Shown here: positions 16,508-24,632 of the stretch, one piece after another
Layout of the letters: each line of letters begins with the position of its first letter
Numbering within the stretch: position 1 is the stretch's first letter
NCBI RefSeq assembly: GCF_029051645.1
Contig: NZ_JAACFS010000011.1
Location: forward strand, 1-64,000
DNA length: 64,000 nucleotides
Reading direction: 5' to 3'
From: Bradyrhizobium sp. CSA112
Lineage (GTDB): Bacteria > Pseudomonadota > Alphaproteobacteria > Rhizobiales > Xanthobacteraceae
Program-made: the position numbers and the translations under genes
The notes under the pieces: model-generated
What the model was told of the DNA's origin: nothing
Database searches by the model: none
What the model saw: the letters and a program-made list of their open reading frames with translations, nothing else

Positions 16508-17409
16508 TGGACAAGACCATCAACCAGAAAGCCTGGTTCCTGGTGCTGCCGGTATTCGCGGTGGTCGCGTTCTCCGCGATCCTGCCGCTGATGACGGTCG
16601 TGAACTATTCGATGCAAGATACGTTCGGCAACAACCAGTTCTTCTGGAACGGCGTCGGCTGGTTCAAGGAGTTGCTCGACCCCTCGACCGATCTCGGCGG
16701 ACGCTTCCTGGCTTCGCTCGGCCGCAACCTGTTGTTCTCCGCCATCATCCTGGCGATCGAGGTGCCGCTCGGTATCGTGGTCGCGCTGTCGATGCCGCGC
16801 GAAGGCTGGACCGTCGCCGTGTGCCTCGTCATCCTGGCGCTGCCGCTGCTCATTCCGTGGAACGTGGTCGGAACGATCTGGCAGATTTTTGGTAGGCCCG
16901 ACATCGGCCTGCTCGGCTATACGCTCAATAGTCTGGGTATCGATTACAACTACGTCTCCAACGAGTTCGATGCCTGGGCCACCGTCATCGTGATGGACGT
17001 GTGGCACTGGACCAGCCTCGTCGCGCTGCTCTGCTACGCCGGGCTGAAGTCGATCCCCGACGCTTATTACCAGGCCGCTCAGATCGACGGCGCCTCGCGC
17101 TGGGCGGTGTTCAAGGCGATCCAGTTGCCGAAGATGAATCGCGTGCTGCTGATCGCCGTGCTGCTGCGGTTCATGGACAGTTTTATGATCTACACCGAGC
17201 CGTTCGTGGTGACCGGCGGCGGGCCCGGAAACTCGACCACCTTCGTTTCGATCGAACTGGTCAAGATCGCGCTCGGGCAGTTCGACCTCGGCAAGGCGGC
17301 CGCGCTGTCGCTGGTCTACAATCTGATCATCCTGATCGTGTGCTGGGTGTTCTACACCGTCATGACCAATGCCGGGGTTGAGCGTCCCGCCAAGAAGGGA
17401 GGCGCCTGA
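16507..17409 (+). CDS. glpP: Glycerol ABC importer permease GlpP
   Basis: A 300-residue inner-membrane permease of the MalF/UgpA class. Hydrophobic segments are visible at about residues 11-33, 75-98, 105-125, 160-180, 205-230 and 265-287, consistent with six passes. The EAA loop that docks with the ATPase is YYQAAQIDGASRWAVFKAI (near residues 188-206), with the conserved A...DGA...F..I pattern. It starts within the glpT stop (TGATG) and overlaps glpQ in the same way, so the two permeases are made in equal amounts. With GlpQ it forms the glycerol pathway through the inner membrane. Confidence 0.92.
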   Translation: MDKTINQKAWFLVLPVFAVVAFSAILPLMTVVNYSMQDTFGNNQFFWNGVGWFKELLDPSTDLGGRFLASLGRNLLFSAIILAIEVPLGIVVALSMPREGWTVAVCLVILALPLLIPWNVVGTIWQIFGRPDIGLLGYTLNSLGIDYNYVSNEFDAWATVIVMDVWHWTSLVALLCYAGLKSIPDAYYQAAQIDGASRWAVFKAIQLPKMNRVLLIAVLLRFMDSFMIYTEPFVVTGGGPGNSTTFVSIELVKIALGQFDLGKAAALSLVYNLIILIVCWVFYTVMTNAGVERPAKKGGA

Positions 17410-18215
17410 TGCATTCGATTCCCGGACGCCGACTCATCATTTCGCTGTTCCTGATCTTCCTGCTGTTGCCGATCTACTGGCTCGTCAACATGAGCTTCAA
17501 GACCAATGCCGAGATCGTCACCACCATGACGCTGTGGCCGCACCAGCCGACGCTGGAGAACTACAGGCGCATCTTCACCGACGAGAGCTGGTATTCCGGC
17601 TACATCAACTCGCTGACATACGTCATCATCAACACCGTGATCTCGATCGCGGTGGCGCTGCCGGCGGCCTACGGCTTCTCGCGCTATCGCTTCCTCGGCG
17701 ACAAGCATTTGTTCTTCTGGCTGCTGTCGAACCGGATGGCGCCGGCCGCGGTGTTCGCGCTGCCGTTCTTCAATCTCTACTCGGCGATCAACCTGTTCGA
17801 CACGCCATGGGCGGTCGCGCTGGCGCACTGCATCTTCAACGTACCGCTGGCGGTCTGGATCCTCGAAGGCTTCGTCTCCGGCGTGCCGCGCGAGATCGAC
17901 GAGACTGCATTCCTCGACGGCTACTCGTTCCCGCGCTTCTTCGTCAAGATCCTGGTGCCGCTGATCGCGAGCGGCATCGGCGTCGCGGCGTTCTTCTGCT
18001 TCATGTTCTCCTGGGTCGAACTATTGCTGGCGCGTACGCTGACGGCCGTCAACGCCAAGCCGATCTCGGCGATCATGACGCGCACCGTCTCGGCTGCCGG
18101 AATGGACTGGGGCTTGCTCGCCGCCGCCGGCGTCCTCACCATCATTCCCGGCGCTCTGGTGATCTGGTTCGTTCGCAACTACATCGCGCGTGGCTTCGCG
18201 CTGGGCAGGGTGTAG
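17409..18215 (+). CDS. glpQ: Glycerol ABC importer permease GlpQ
   Basis: A 268-residue permease of the MalG/UgpE class, partner of GlpP. Hydrophobic passes are visible near residues 8-25, 70-95, 102-125, 135-152, 180-205 and 232-255. The coupling loop is IDETAFLDGYSFPRFFVKI (about residues 159-177), matching the EAA motif. It begins at an ATG sharing its A with the glpP stop and is followed after two bases by glpU. The name follows the rhizobial locus and is unrelated to the glycerophosphodiesterase GlpQ of E. coli. Confidence 0.92.
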   Translation: MHSIPGRRLIISLFLIFLLLPIYWLVNMSFKTNAEIVTTMTLWPHQPTLENYRRIFTDESWYSGYINSLTYVIINTVISIAVALPAAYGFSRYRFLGDKHLFFWLLSNRMAPAAVFALPFFNLYSAINLFDTPWAVALAHCIFNVPLAVWILEGFVSGVPREIDETAFLDGYSFPRFFVKILVPLIASGIGVAAFFCFMFSWVELLLARTLTAVNAKPISAIMTRTVSAAGMDWGLLAAAGVLTIIPGALVIWFVRNYIARGFALGRV

Positions 18216-18217
18216 CC

Positions 18218-18544
18218 ATGGAAAACATCGCATGGATGGCATGGACGCTCCCGACCGCGATTTTCTTCGTGATGCTGGCGCTGACGCTTGCCGCCATGAC
18301 GTGGCTGGCGGTTGCTTATCCCGAGGCCGAGCGCGTCGGCATTCTGCGCATTCCGACCACGCGCGGCGACCGGTTGTTCATCTCGCTGGTGCTCGCCGCA
18401 GTCATTCATCTGCTGTGGATCGCCTTTGCCGGCACCGATCCGCTTCTGACGCTCCCGATCGGCGAGGGCGTCGAAATATCGAGCCTGTGGCTCGCAACCC
18501 TGATTTCGCTCGTTTCGGCCGTTGCGATTTTCCGCACCGTCTGA
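18218..18544 (+). CDS. glpU: Glycerol transport locus small membrane protein GlpU (DUF2160)
   Basis: A 108-residue membrane protein of the DUF2160 type with three hydrophobic segments (about residues 5-33, 50-72 and 88-106). Proteins of this kind sit between the second permease and the binding protein in rhizobial glycerol loci, as here: two bases after glpQ and 74 bases before glpV. A role in assembly or function of the importer is inferred from that constant position; no catalytic motif is visible. The sequence PEAERVGILRIPTTRGDR between the first two segments is a probable cytoplasmic loop. Confidence 0.85.
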   Translation: MENIAWMAWTLPTAIFFVMLALTLAAMTWLAVAYPEAERVGILRIPTTRGDRLFISLVLAAVIHLLWIAFAGTDPLLTLPIGEGVEISSLWLATLISLVSAVAIFRTV

Positions 18545-18618
18545 ACAGCGAAAAAAGACAGATCCGGGATCAACCCGGGCCTGAGTTTGTGTTTGTCGTT
18601 GCAACCGGAGGATCCAAC

Positions 18619-20394
18619 ATGCGACGTAGTACCAAGGAGAGCTTTCTGACGATGACCAGCGCGGCTGCGCTGATCGCCGCTTCCGTGACCATTGCCGCAC
18701 CTGTTCGTGCGGACGACGCCGTCAATCAAAGGTGGATCGACACTGAGTTCCAGCCCTCGACGCTGTCGAAGGTCGACCAGTTGAAGGAGCTGCAGTGGTT
18801 CGAAAAAGCCGCCGCACCCTTCAAGGGAATGGAAATCAACGTCGTGTCGGAAACCATCACGACGCACGAATATGAAGCGCGGACGCTGGCGAAAGCCTTC
18901 ACCGAAATCACCGGCATCAAGGTCAAGCACGACCTGATCCAGGAAGGCGACGTGGTCGAGAAGCTGCAGACCCAGATGCAGTCCGGCAAGAACGTCTATG
19001 ATGGCTGGATCAACGATAGCGATCTGATCGGCACCCACTTCCGCTACGGCCAGACCGTGATCCTGTCGGATTACATGGCCGGCGAGGGCAAGGACGTCAC
19101 CAATCCGCAACTCGACGTCGACGACTTCATCGGCAAGTCGTTCACGACGGGTCCGGACAAGAAGCTCTATCAGCTTCCCGATCAGCAGTTCGCGAACCTC
19201 TATTGGTTCCGCTACGACTGGTTCTCCAATCCGGAGTACAAGGCCAAGTTCAAGGCCAAGTACGGCTATGAGCTCGGCGTTCCCGTGAACTGGTCGGCCT
19301 ATGAAGACATCGCCGAGTTCTTCACCAACGACATCAAGGAGATCAACGGCGTCAAGGTCTATGGCCACATGGACTACGGCAAGAAGGATCCCTCGCTCGG
19401 CTGGCGTTTCACAGACGCCTGGCTGTCGATGGCCGGCAACGGCGACAAGGGCATCCCGAACGGCCTGCCGGTCGACGAATGGGGCATCCGCATGGAAGGC
19501 TGCCGCCCCGTCGGCTCGTCGGTTGAGCGCGGCGGCGACACCAACGGCCCGGCTGCGGTCTATTCGATCACCAAGTACCTCGACTGGATGAAGAAGTATG
19601 CTCCGCCGCAGGCGCAAGGCATGACCTTCTCCGAAGCAGGTCCGGTGCCGGCGCAGGGCAACATCGCCCAGCAGATCTTCTGGTACACCGCCTTCACCGC
19701 CGACATGGTGAAGCCCGGCATTGCGGTCGTGAACGCGGACGGCACGCCGAAGTGGCGGATGGCGCCGTCGCCGCACGGCTCGTACTGGAAGGAGGGCATG
19801 AAGCTCGGCTACCAGGACGCCGGCTCCTCCACGCTCCTGAAATCGACCCCGCCCGATCGCCGCAAGGCGGCCTGGCTCTATCTCCAGTTCATCAACTCCA
19901 AGACTGTCAGCTTGAAGAAGAGCCATGTCGGTCTCACCTTCGTGCGTGAATCCGACATCTGGGACAAGTCGTTCACCGAGCGTGCGCCGAAGCTCGGCGG
20001 CCTGATCGAGTTCTACCGCTCGCCCGCGCGCGTGCAGTGGACCCCGACCGGCAACAACGTGCCTGACTATCCGAAGCTTGCGCAGTTGTGGTGGCAGAAC
20101 ATCGGCGATGCGTCGTCCGGTGCGAAGACGCCGCAGCAGGCGATGGATGCGCTGGCCGCAGCCCAGGACTCGGTGCTCGAGCGTCTTGAGAAGTCCGGCG
20201 TGCAGAAAGAGTGCGGGCCGAAGCTGAACAAGAAGGAGACGGCCGAGTTCTGGTTCGCCAAGGCGGAGAAGGACAAGACCATCGCGCCGGCGCGCAAGCT
20301 GGCGAACGAGAAGCCGAAGGGCGAGACCGTCGACTACGACGCGCTGATCAAGTCGTGGCCGGCCACTCCGCCCAAGCGGGCGGAGGCGAAGTAA
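18619..20394 (+). CDS. glpV: Glycerol-binding periplasmic protein GlpV
   Basis: A 591-residue periplasmic solute-binding protein, long for the family 1 class. Residues 1-34 are a signal peptide ending VRADD. The mature part carries the extracellular solute-binding folds (TKVSETI-like lobe start at EINVVSETITTHEYE, cited for position about 71-85; YDGWINDSDLIG about 127-138). ATG 18619 has a GGAGGATCC ribosome site. An in-frame upstream start at 18190 would run through glpU and is rejected. As the last cistron before a strong hairpin at 20427, and with its own 74-base leader, it may be made in excess over the membrane parts, as is usual for binding proteins. Confidence 0.93.
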   Translation: MRRSTKESFLTMTSAAALIAASVTIAAPVRADDAVNQRWIDTEFQPSTLSKVDQLKELQWFEKAAAPFKGMEINVVSETITTHEYEARTLAKAFTEITGIKVKHDLIQEGDVVEKLQTQMQSGKNVYDGWINDSDLIGTHFRYGQTVILSDYMAGEGKDVTNPQLDVDDFIGKSFTTGPDKKLYQLPDQQFANLYWFRYDWFSNPEYKAKFKAKYGYELGVPVNWSAYEDIAEFFTNDIKEINGVKVYGHMDYGKKDPSLGWRFTDAWLSMAGNGDKGIPNGLPVDEWGIRMEGCRPVGSSVERGGDTNGPAAVYSITKYLDWMKKYAPPQAQGMTFSEAGPVPAQGNIAQQIFWYTAFTADMVKPGIAVVNADGTPKWRMAPSPHGSYWKEGMKLGYQDAGSSTLLKSTPPDRRKAAWLYLQFINSKTVSLKKSHVGLTFVRESDIWDKSFTERAPKLGGLIEFYRSPARVQWTPTGNNVPDYPKLAQLWWQNIGDASSGAKTPQQAMDALAAAQDSVLERLEKSGVQKECGPKLNKKETAEFWFAKAEKDKTIAPARKLANEKPKGETVDYDALIKSWPATPPKRAEAK

Positions 20395-20426
20395 GCTTCG
20401 CAAACTACGAGTGATGCAAACACGCG

Positions 20427-20455
20427 AAAGGCCGGGAGCGATCCCGGCCTTTTTT
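20427..20455 (+). terminator. Rho-independent terminator after glpV
   Basis: An 11-bp perfect stem, AAAGGCCGGGA and TCCCGGCCTTT, around a four-base loop, running into TTTTT at 20451-20455. It lies 32 bases after the glpV stop and closes the glp locus. Confidence 0.9.
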
Positions 20456-20559
20456 GTCATTCCGGGGCGCGCGAAGCGCGAGCCCGGAATCCATCTCAAC
20501 ACGGGTTATGCGGCCCGATGGATTCCGGGCCTGCGCCTAGCGGCGCATCCCGGAATGAC
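20456..20559. repeat. Palindromic dispersed repeat, GTCATTCCGGG family, copy 2
   Basis: Same architecture as 3473-3578: GTCATTCCGGGG at the left end, CCCGGAATGAC at the right, and the inner pair GCCCGGAATCCATC and GATGGATTCCGGGC. It directly abuts the glpV terminator. Confidence 0.8.
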
Positions 20560-20577
20560 GGCGAGGGTGTCCGCCCC

Positions 20578-21678
20578 TCACTCCGCCGCTTGCGCCGCCG
20601 CCAGCGTCGGATAATCCGTGTATCCCTTCGCACCGCCGCCGTAGAACGTCGCCTTGTCCCACTCATTCAGCGGCGCGCCCCTCTTCAACCGCTCGACCAG
20701 GTCGGGATTCGAGATGAACGGCTTGCCGAACGCGATCAGGTCGGCCGCGCCGGCTTCGAGCACTTTGGTCGCGAGATCGAAATCGTAGCCGTTGTTGGCG
20801 ACGTAAGCCTGCTTGAAGCGCTTGCGCAGGCTCGCGTAGTCGAACGGCGCGTTGTCGCGCGGGCCACCGGTTGCGCCTTCGATGACGTGGATATAGGTCA
20901 GCTTCAGCGCGCTGAGCCCGTCCACGATATAATCGAACAGCGGCTGCGGGTTGCTATCGGAGACGTCGTTGGCCGGCGTCACCGGCGAGATGCGGATGCC
21001 GGTGCGCTCGGGGCCGGCGATGGCGGCAACCGCCTTCGACACTTCCAGCATCAGCCTGGCGCGGTTCTCGATCGAACCGCCGTAAGCGTCCGTGCGCTTG
21101 TTGGTGCCATCCTTGGCGAACTGATCGAGCAGGTAGCCGTTGGCGCCGTGGATCTCGACGCCGTCGAAACCGGCAGCCAGCGCATTCTCGGTGCCGCGCT
21201 TGAAGTCCTCGATAATTCCCGGAATTTCCGAAAGCTCCAGCGCACGCGGCTCGGAGATTTCGGTGAAGGTGCCGCCCACGAACGTCTTGCCCTTGGCGCG
21301 GATCGCGGATGGCGCCACCGGCTTGCCGCCGCCGGGCTGCAGCGTGGTGTGCGAGATGCGGCCGACATGCCAGACCTGGATGAAGATGCGCCCACCCTTT
21401 TCGTGTACGCGGTCCGTCACCTTGCGCCAGCCTTCGACCTGCTCTTTCGAATAGATGCCGGGCGTGTCCTGATAGCCCTGGCCCTGCTGCGAGACCTGGC
21501 TGGCTTCGGTGATGAGGAGGCCGGCGGAAGCGCGCTGGCCGTAATAGTCGACCGCGAGCGGGCTCGGCACCATGCCGGGCGGCACCGCGCGGTTGCGGGT
21601 CAGCGGCGCCATCACGAGGCGGTTGGGAAGCGCGATCGGGCCAACCTTGAAGGGCTCGAACAGTTTGGTCTGGCTCAT
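20578..21678 (-). CDS. NADH:flavin oxidoreductase, Old Yellow Enzyme (NemA-like)
   Basis: A 366-residue FMN enzyme of the Old Yellow Enzyme family that reduces activated C=C or nitro groups with NAD(P)H. Family marks are NRLVMAPLTRNRA (19-31), the substrate-binding pair His177 and Asn180 in EIHGANGYLLDQF, DAYGGSIENRARL (198-210) and the C-terminal FGKPFISNPDLVERL. The length is normal. ATG 21678 is chosen because the family N-terminus (KLFEPFKVG) begins just after it; the longer in-frame extension to 21945 is basic and unlike the family. A single gene, convergent with the glycerol locus. Confidence 0.9.
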   Translation of the reverse strand: MSQTKLFEPFKVGPIALPNRLVMAPLTRNRAVPPGMVPSPLAVDYYGQRASAGLLITEASQVSQQGQGYQDTPGIYSKEQVEGWRKVTDRVHEKGGRIFIQVWHVGRISHTTLQPGGGKPVAPSAIRAKGKTFVGGTFTEISEPRALELSEIPGIIEDFKRGTENALAAGFDGVEIHGANGYLLDQFAKDGTNKRTDAYGGSIENRARLMLEVSKAVAAIAGPERTGIRISPVTPANDVSDSNPQPLFDYIVDGLSALKLTYIHVIEGATGGPRDNAPFDYASLRKRFKQAYVANNGYDFDLATKVLEAGAADLIAFGKPFISNPDLVERLKRGAPLNEWDKATFYGGGAKGYTDYPTLAAAQAAE

Positions 21679-21948
21679 GTCAGGGATGTCCGGGTGGATG
21701 AAGATAGAAGAGAGTTGGGCATTGTGGCCAATTCTTGCAATCCCCGAGCCATTCGGCTTGCGCAGACGAGCTGCGCCCGATCCAGGCCTTGGGCCGGCGT
21801 TGGCCAACAGCGCATGCGCGTCGGCATAGAATGATCCATTCGCAATCAGGGGACGGCGCAGCATCGGCGCCCTTCCGGCCGATGCCCTGAGAGCCGAACA
21901 GCACTGTCGGCGGACCGCCGGCGGGTTGGCGCCGCGGCGCGCCACCCG

Positions 21949-22551
21949 CTATTCCGCTGCAAATCCCATTCGCCTGCTGTCGAATTCCGCGATCGGCCCT
22001 GCGGAATCGACCTGCAGCAGCTCAAATGTGAGGCACTCGCAACCGATCGCGCGAAGCGCCTGGTTGGCGGTCTTCTGGGCGTTGTTGCTGAAGCTCTGGT
22101 GATCCATTTGAATTTCGAGGCGGGGCTTTCGGCTGCATACCGCCTTCACGACCGATTGCACGCGGATGGAGATTTCGTCCCGGTAGTTCTGCGTGCTTTC
22201 GAAAGAGGCTCGCGCGTCGACGATTTGAGTCCGGGCGACATAGACGAGGTGGACCGCAATCCGGTCCGCGGAGACGGCGCTTTGCGCAAATCGAAACACC
22301 TCGGGGCGTTTGTCGATCCTCGCCACTTGGCGGCTGCCGGCGCCAATCCAGTGCCGGCCGGGCGGCAGGGCTTTTTCAAACCACCCGTTCCTGTAGAGCA
22401 GCACGGTCTCGAACGATTGAACGCCGACCCGCTCGAAGCCGAGCAGCGCCATCATCCCTTTCCTGAACAGCGTCGAGATCCAGGCCCAGGCGCCGGCGAT
22501 TACGGCGATGACAATCAACGAAAATGCGATAGACCCCAGAAGTTCACCCAC
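21949..22551 (-). CDS. SPFH/band 7-like membrane protein
   Basis: A 200-residue protein with an N-terminal membrane segment (about residues 6-27) and a soluble domain resembling the SPFH/prohibitin family: LYRNGWFEKALPPGRHW (about 52-68) matches the slipin start (G....L.PG.HW), followed by KRPEVF and SADRIAVHLVYVARTQIVD. It is shorter than typical slipins (about 250-330), lacking most of the C-terminal coiled coil. Such proteins scaffold membrane microdomains; no NfeD-type partner is adjacent. The start is GTG 22551 with GGGGGAAG upstream. Confidence 0.65.
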   Translation of the reverse strand: MGELLGSIAFSLIVIAVIAGAWAWISTLFRKGMMALLGFERVGVQSFETVLLYRNGWFEKALPPGRHWIGAGSRQVARIDKRPEVFRFAQSAVSADRIAVHLVYVARTQIVDARASFESTQNYRDEISIRVQSVVKAVCSRKPRLEIQMDHQSFSNNAQKTANQALRAIGCECLTFELLQVDSAGPIAEFDSRRMGFAAE

Positions 22552-22814
22552 TTGCTTTCTTCCCCCGCCACCGTCTTCCTCGCTGGCGCTACTTGCGACT
22601 TCAGTTCTTTTTCTTGCTTTTCTCTTTTCTGTTGGCTTCCCGTGCGTCGAAAATAAGTCATCGCAAGTTCAATCAGAACGGGCAAATAAAAAAATAGTTC
22701 TAATGTGGCGCGGTCATTTGCGTTTTGAATGAAGGCATTGTGACGCTCGATTGTTCGCAGGGGTCATAGTCATAGCCTATGATGGTGCCTTCGGGCGCGC
22801 TGCGGACTATCCGC

Positions 22815-22890
22815 GTCATTGCGAGCGAAGCGAAGCAATCCATAGCGCCGCGCGGGGATAGATGGATTGCTTCGCTGCGCTCGCAATGAC
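22815..22890. repeat. Palindromic repeat, GTCATTGCGAG family, copy 1 (short arms)
   Basis: Near-perfect 29-base inverted arms (one mismatch) starting GTCATTGCGAGCGAAGCGA and ending GCTCGCAATGAC around an 18-base centre. Related copies at 29565-29686 and 42449-42565 carry longer arms. Confidence 0.85.
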
Positions 22891-22968
22891 GGGTGTATAC
22901 AGCTTCTCATTCTCGCGGCTCATCATCCGAGGTTTGCGTCGTCGCTTCCCACCCTCATCGATAAGAGG

Positions 22969-23159
22969 GCGCAGGGAAAGCCGGGTGCACGCTGCACCCG
23001 CGGTCTCGTGTGCAATCGCGCACAATGAACGCGCACACGAGCATACAGGTCCAGCGGAGGCATCCCGGCTTTCCCTGCGCGATGGCTTTACGGCTTACTT
23101 CGTGCTCTCCCCGGCGAACGGCTTTCTTGCCACCGTCGCCCCTGAGAAGCTTGCTTCTC
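22969..23159. repeat. Strongly structured repeat-like non-coding element
   Basis: A perfect 17-bp inverted repeat, GCGCAGGGAAAGCCGGG (22969-22985) with CCCGGCTTTCCCTGCGC (23064-23080), encloses two further perfect hairpins: GGGTGCA/TGCACCC (22983-22999) and CTCGTGTGC/GCACACGAG (23005-23041). A further hairpin GAGAAGC/GCTTCTC lies at 23144-23159. The innermost hairpin shares three bases with the long stem, so alternative folds are possible. It sits in a gene-free stretch 22552-23610. From memory, a block of this kind recurs in Bradyrhizobium genomes; I cannot confirm that here. The related sequence may continue to about 23400, where I see no gene. Confidence 0.65.
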
Positions 23160-23484
23160 GGGAGCTTCATGCCAGCACCGCGACATCAGGACCACACGAC
23201 TTCGCCGTACACAACAGCCACGCACGTCAGTCATGGCTTTCGTGTCCACCGCATCCCACCGCGCGTTCGTGACGATCGCGACCCGCCCCTCTCATCGGGT
23301 GAGACGGGCGGAGTTATGCGAGTGATTTGGGTGAGAACGAAAGCGGAATATTTTTGTGCGAAGGGCTGGACAGGTTTTAGGTGATTTGCCCGTCGTGCCA
23401 GTTTGTCGCAGACGGCGCAGAGGATTTGCGCTTGCGCGCGGAGCAAATCAGCCCGCAGGGCGCGGGTCCGTCGCAACCATTAAA

Positions 23485-23585
23485 CCCTCATGGTGAGGAG
23501 GCGCGTAGCGCCGTCTCGAACCATGCGGCCCCGCTGGTGCCATTCATCCTTCGAGACGCGCGAAGACGCGCTCCTCAGGATGAGG
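23485..23585. repeat. Palindromic repeat with CCTCATGGTGAGGAG arms
   Basis: Left part CCCTCATGGTGAGGAGGCGC...GTCTCGAACCATG is mirrored by CATCCTTCGAGACG...CTCCTCAGGATGAGG on the right, an imperfect long inverted repeat. It ends 26 bases before the stop of the Fis-type HTH gene and may act as its terminator. Confidence 0.65.
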
Positions 23586-23610
23586 TCTGGCACGCGCAAA
23601 CGTGCTCGAC

Positions 23611-23895
23611 CTAGCTGTGCGCGGGAATGTCGACGCCGTCAGTCGCATACTGCCGGATCTTGTTCCGCATCGTGCGCACCGAAAGTCCGAGCACCCGCGC
23701 GGCGTGGGTGCGGTTGCCGTGGCAGCGCGCCAGCGTTTGCAGCACGAGCTCGCGCTCGATCGCCTCGACCGTGGAGCCGATCAGCATCGGCACAATCTCG
23801 TGGGGTGAAAGGGTCTGAGAATCCGGCAGCGGAATCTCGCCCGCGCGGCTGCACTCCGCGCCAACGTACACGTCGCCAAGGTACTCCTGGGGCAT
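23611..23895 (-). CDS. Orphan Fis-type HTH protein (FlbD C-terminus-like)
   Basis: A 94-residue protein that is essentially one Fis-type DNA-binding domain: VEAIERELVLQTLARCHGNR, then THAARVLGLSVRTMRNKIRQY near the C-terminus. This closely resembles the C-terminal domain of flagellar sigma-54 activators of the FlbD/NtrC class (RTLRNKL.. ending), but there is no receiver or AAA+ domain. ATG 23895 has an excellent GGGAGG site five bases upstream; the in-frame extension to 23952 lacks one. It could be a free-standing DNA-binding protein or a competitor of a full-length activator (inference). No flagellar genes are nearby. Confidence 0.75.
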   Translation of the reverse strand: MPQEYLGDVYVGAECSRAGEIPLPDSQTLSPHEIVPMLIGSTVEAIERELVLQTLARCHGNRTHAARVLGLSVRTMRNKIRQYATDGVDIPAHS

Positions 23896-24097
23896 CAACA
23901 CCTCCCGAACAACGCTAGCTCCGAAACGCGGAGCTGAAGCATCAGGAATCAACGGCCCCCTGCCACGAAGCAGAGTGGGCGAGTTTGGTTAATGAAAGGT
24001 TAATTGGCACGGAAAGGTTTCGGTTCAGCATTGTCACACCCGGAGATATATGCCCAGCAGCAGGGCAGATAGACGTGTCGGCGCAGCCTCACAGGCC

Positions 24098-24183
24098 GTA
24101 GGGTGGCAAAGGCGCGAAGTGCCGTGCCCATCAACGCATCAGTGCTCATGAAGGTGGGCACGCTGTCGCTTTGCCCGCCCTAC
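24098..24183. repeat. Dispersed repeat, GTAGGGTGGGCAAAG family, copy 1
   Basis: Starts GTAGGGTGGCAAAGGCGCG and ends CTTTGCCCGCCCTAC, an imperfect inverted repeat with inner GTGCCCA and GGTGGGCACGC. Copies at 24544-24628 (degenerate) and 35452-35544 (best preserved). The 23896-24210 gap holds nothing else I recognise. Confidence 0.75.
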
Positions 24184-24210
24184 GCTCCAGCATTCTGCTC
24201 GAAATGGTGG

Positions 24211-24492
24211 TTACGTTTTGTTTTCAAACCATAGCGCATGCATTGCCCGCAAGAAATGCTGGTCGCCCACAGGATATCCCGACGCGGAGCCGAGGACCGA
24301 GTCTACGCCGCAGTACGGGCAGATCGCAGTCCCATCGTGATCGTCTACCCAGTCTTCGACGGCGGTAGCGGTAAAGGTGCGACAGCAGTAGAAGCAGCCG
24401 CAAACATCACTCCGCTCCAGCTCCTTGCGATGGTTAATGCAATGGCGGTGTGCGGCCTGCAGCGTGGCACGTATGTGATCCATGAACGTCAT
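24211..24492 (-). CDS. Small zinc-ribbon-like cytoplasmic protein
   Basis: A 93-residue protein with two cysteine pairs, C33-x2-C36 (CGCFYCC) and C58-x2-C61 (CPYCG), arranged as a zinc ribbon, followed by GVDSVLGSASGYPV and a C-terminal helix ALWFE. I recall the same layout in a widespread conserved hypothetical cytoplasmic family, without known function. The start could be ATG 24492 or the in-frame ATG 24483; neither has a strong ribosome site. It lies between two copies of the GTAGGGTGGGC repeat. Confidence 0.65.
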   Translation of the reverse strand: MTFMDHIRATLQAAHRHCINHRKELERSDVCGCFYCCRTFTATAVEDWVDDHDGTAICPYCGVDSVLGSASGYPVGDQHFLRAMHALWFENKT

Positions 24493-24543
24493 CGTTCCCG
24501 TATACTAATTCCCGCGATGGCTCAGTTTTGCGGCATAGTAGTC

Positions 24544-24628
24544 GTAAGGGGCAAAGGCGCGCTAGCGCCATACTGCCCATCTAACACAACGCTCGGAATG
24601 GTGGCACGCTTTGGCTTTGCCCACCTAC
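24544..24628. repeat. Dispersed repeat, GTAGGGTGGGCAAAG family, degenerate copy 2
   Basis: Matches the family at GTAAGGGGCAAAGGCGC and TTGGCTTTGCCCACCTAC but has lost bases on both arms. It ends four bases before the stop codon of the RidA pseudogene. Confidence 0.65.
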
Positions 24629-24632
24629 GAAG

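Noticed and set aside
18406..20502. 698-codon open frame on the minus strand across glpV
   Set aside because: It is the antisense shadow of a high-G+C gene; the plus strand encodes a recognisable binding protein with a signal peptide and ribosome site.
22862..23384. Several open frames of 70-136 codons in the repeat-rich gap
   Set aside because: They follow the inverted repeats on both strands; the base pairing explains the sequence better than coding does.
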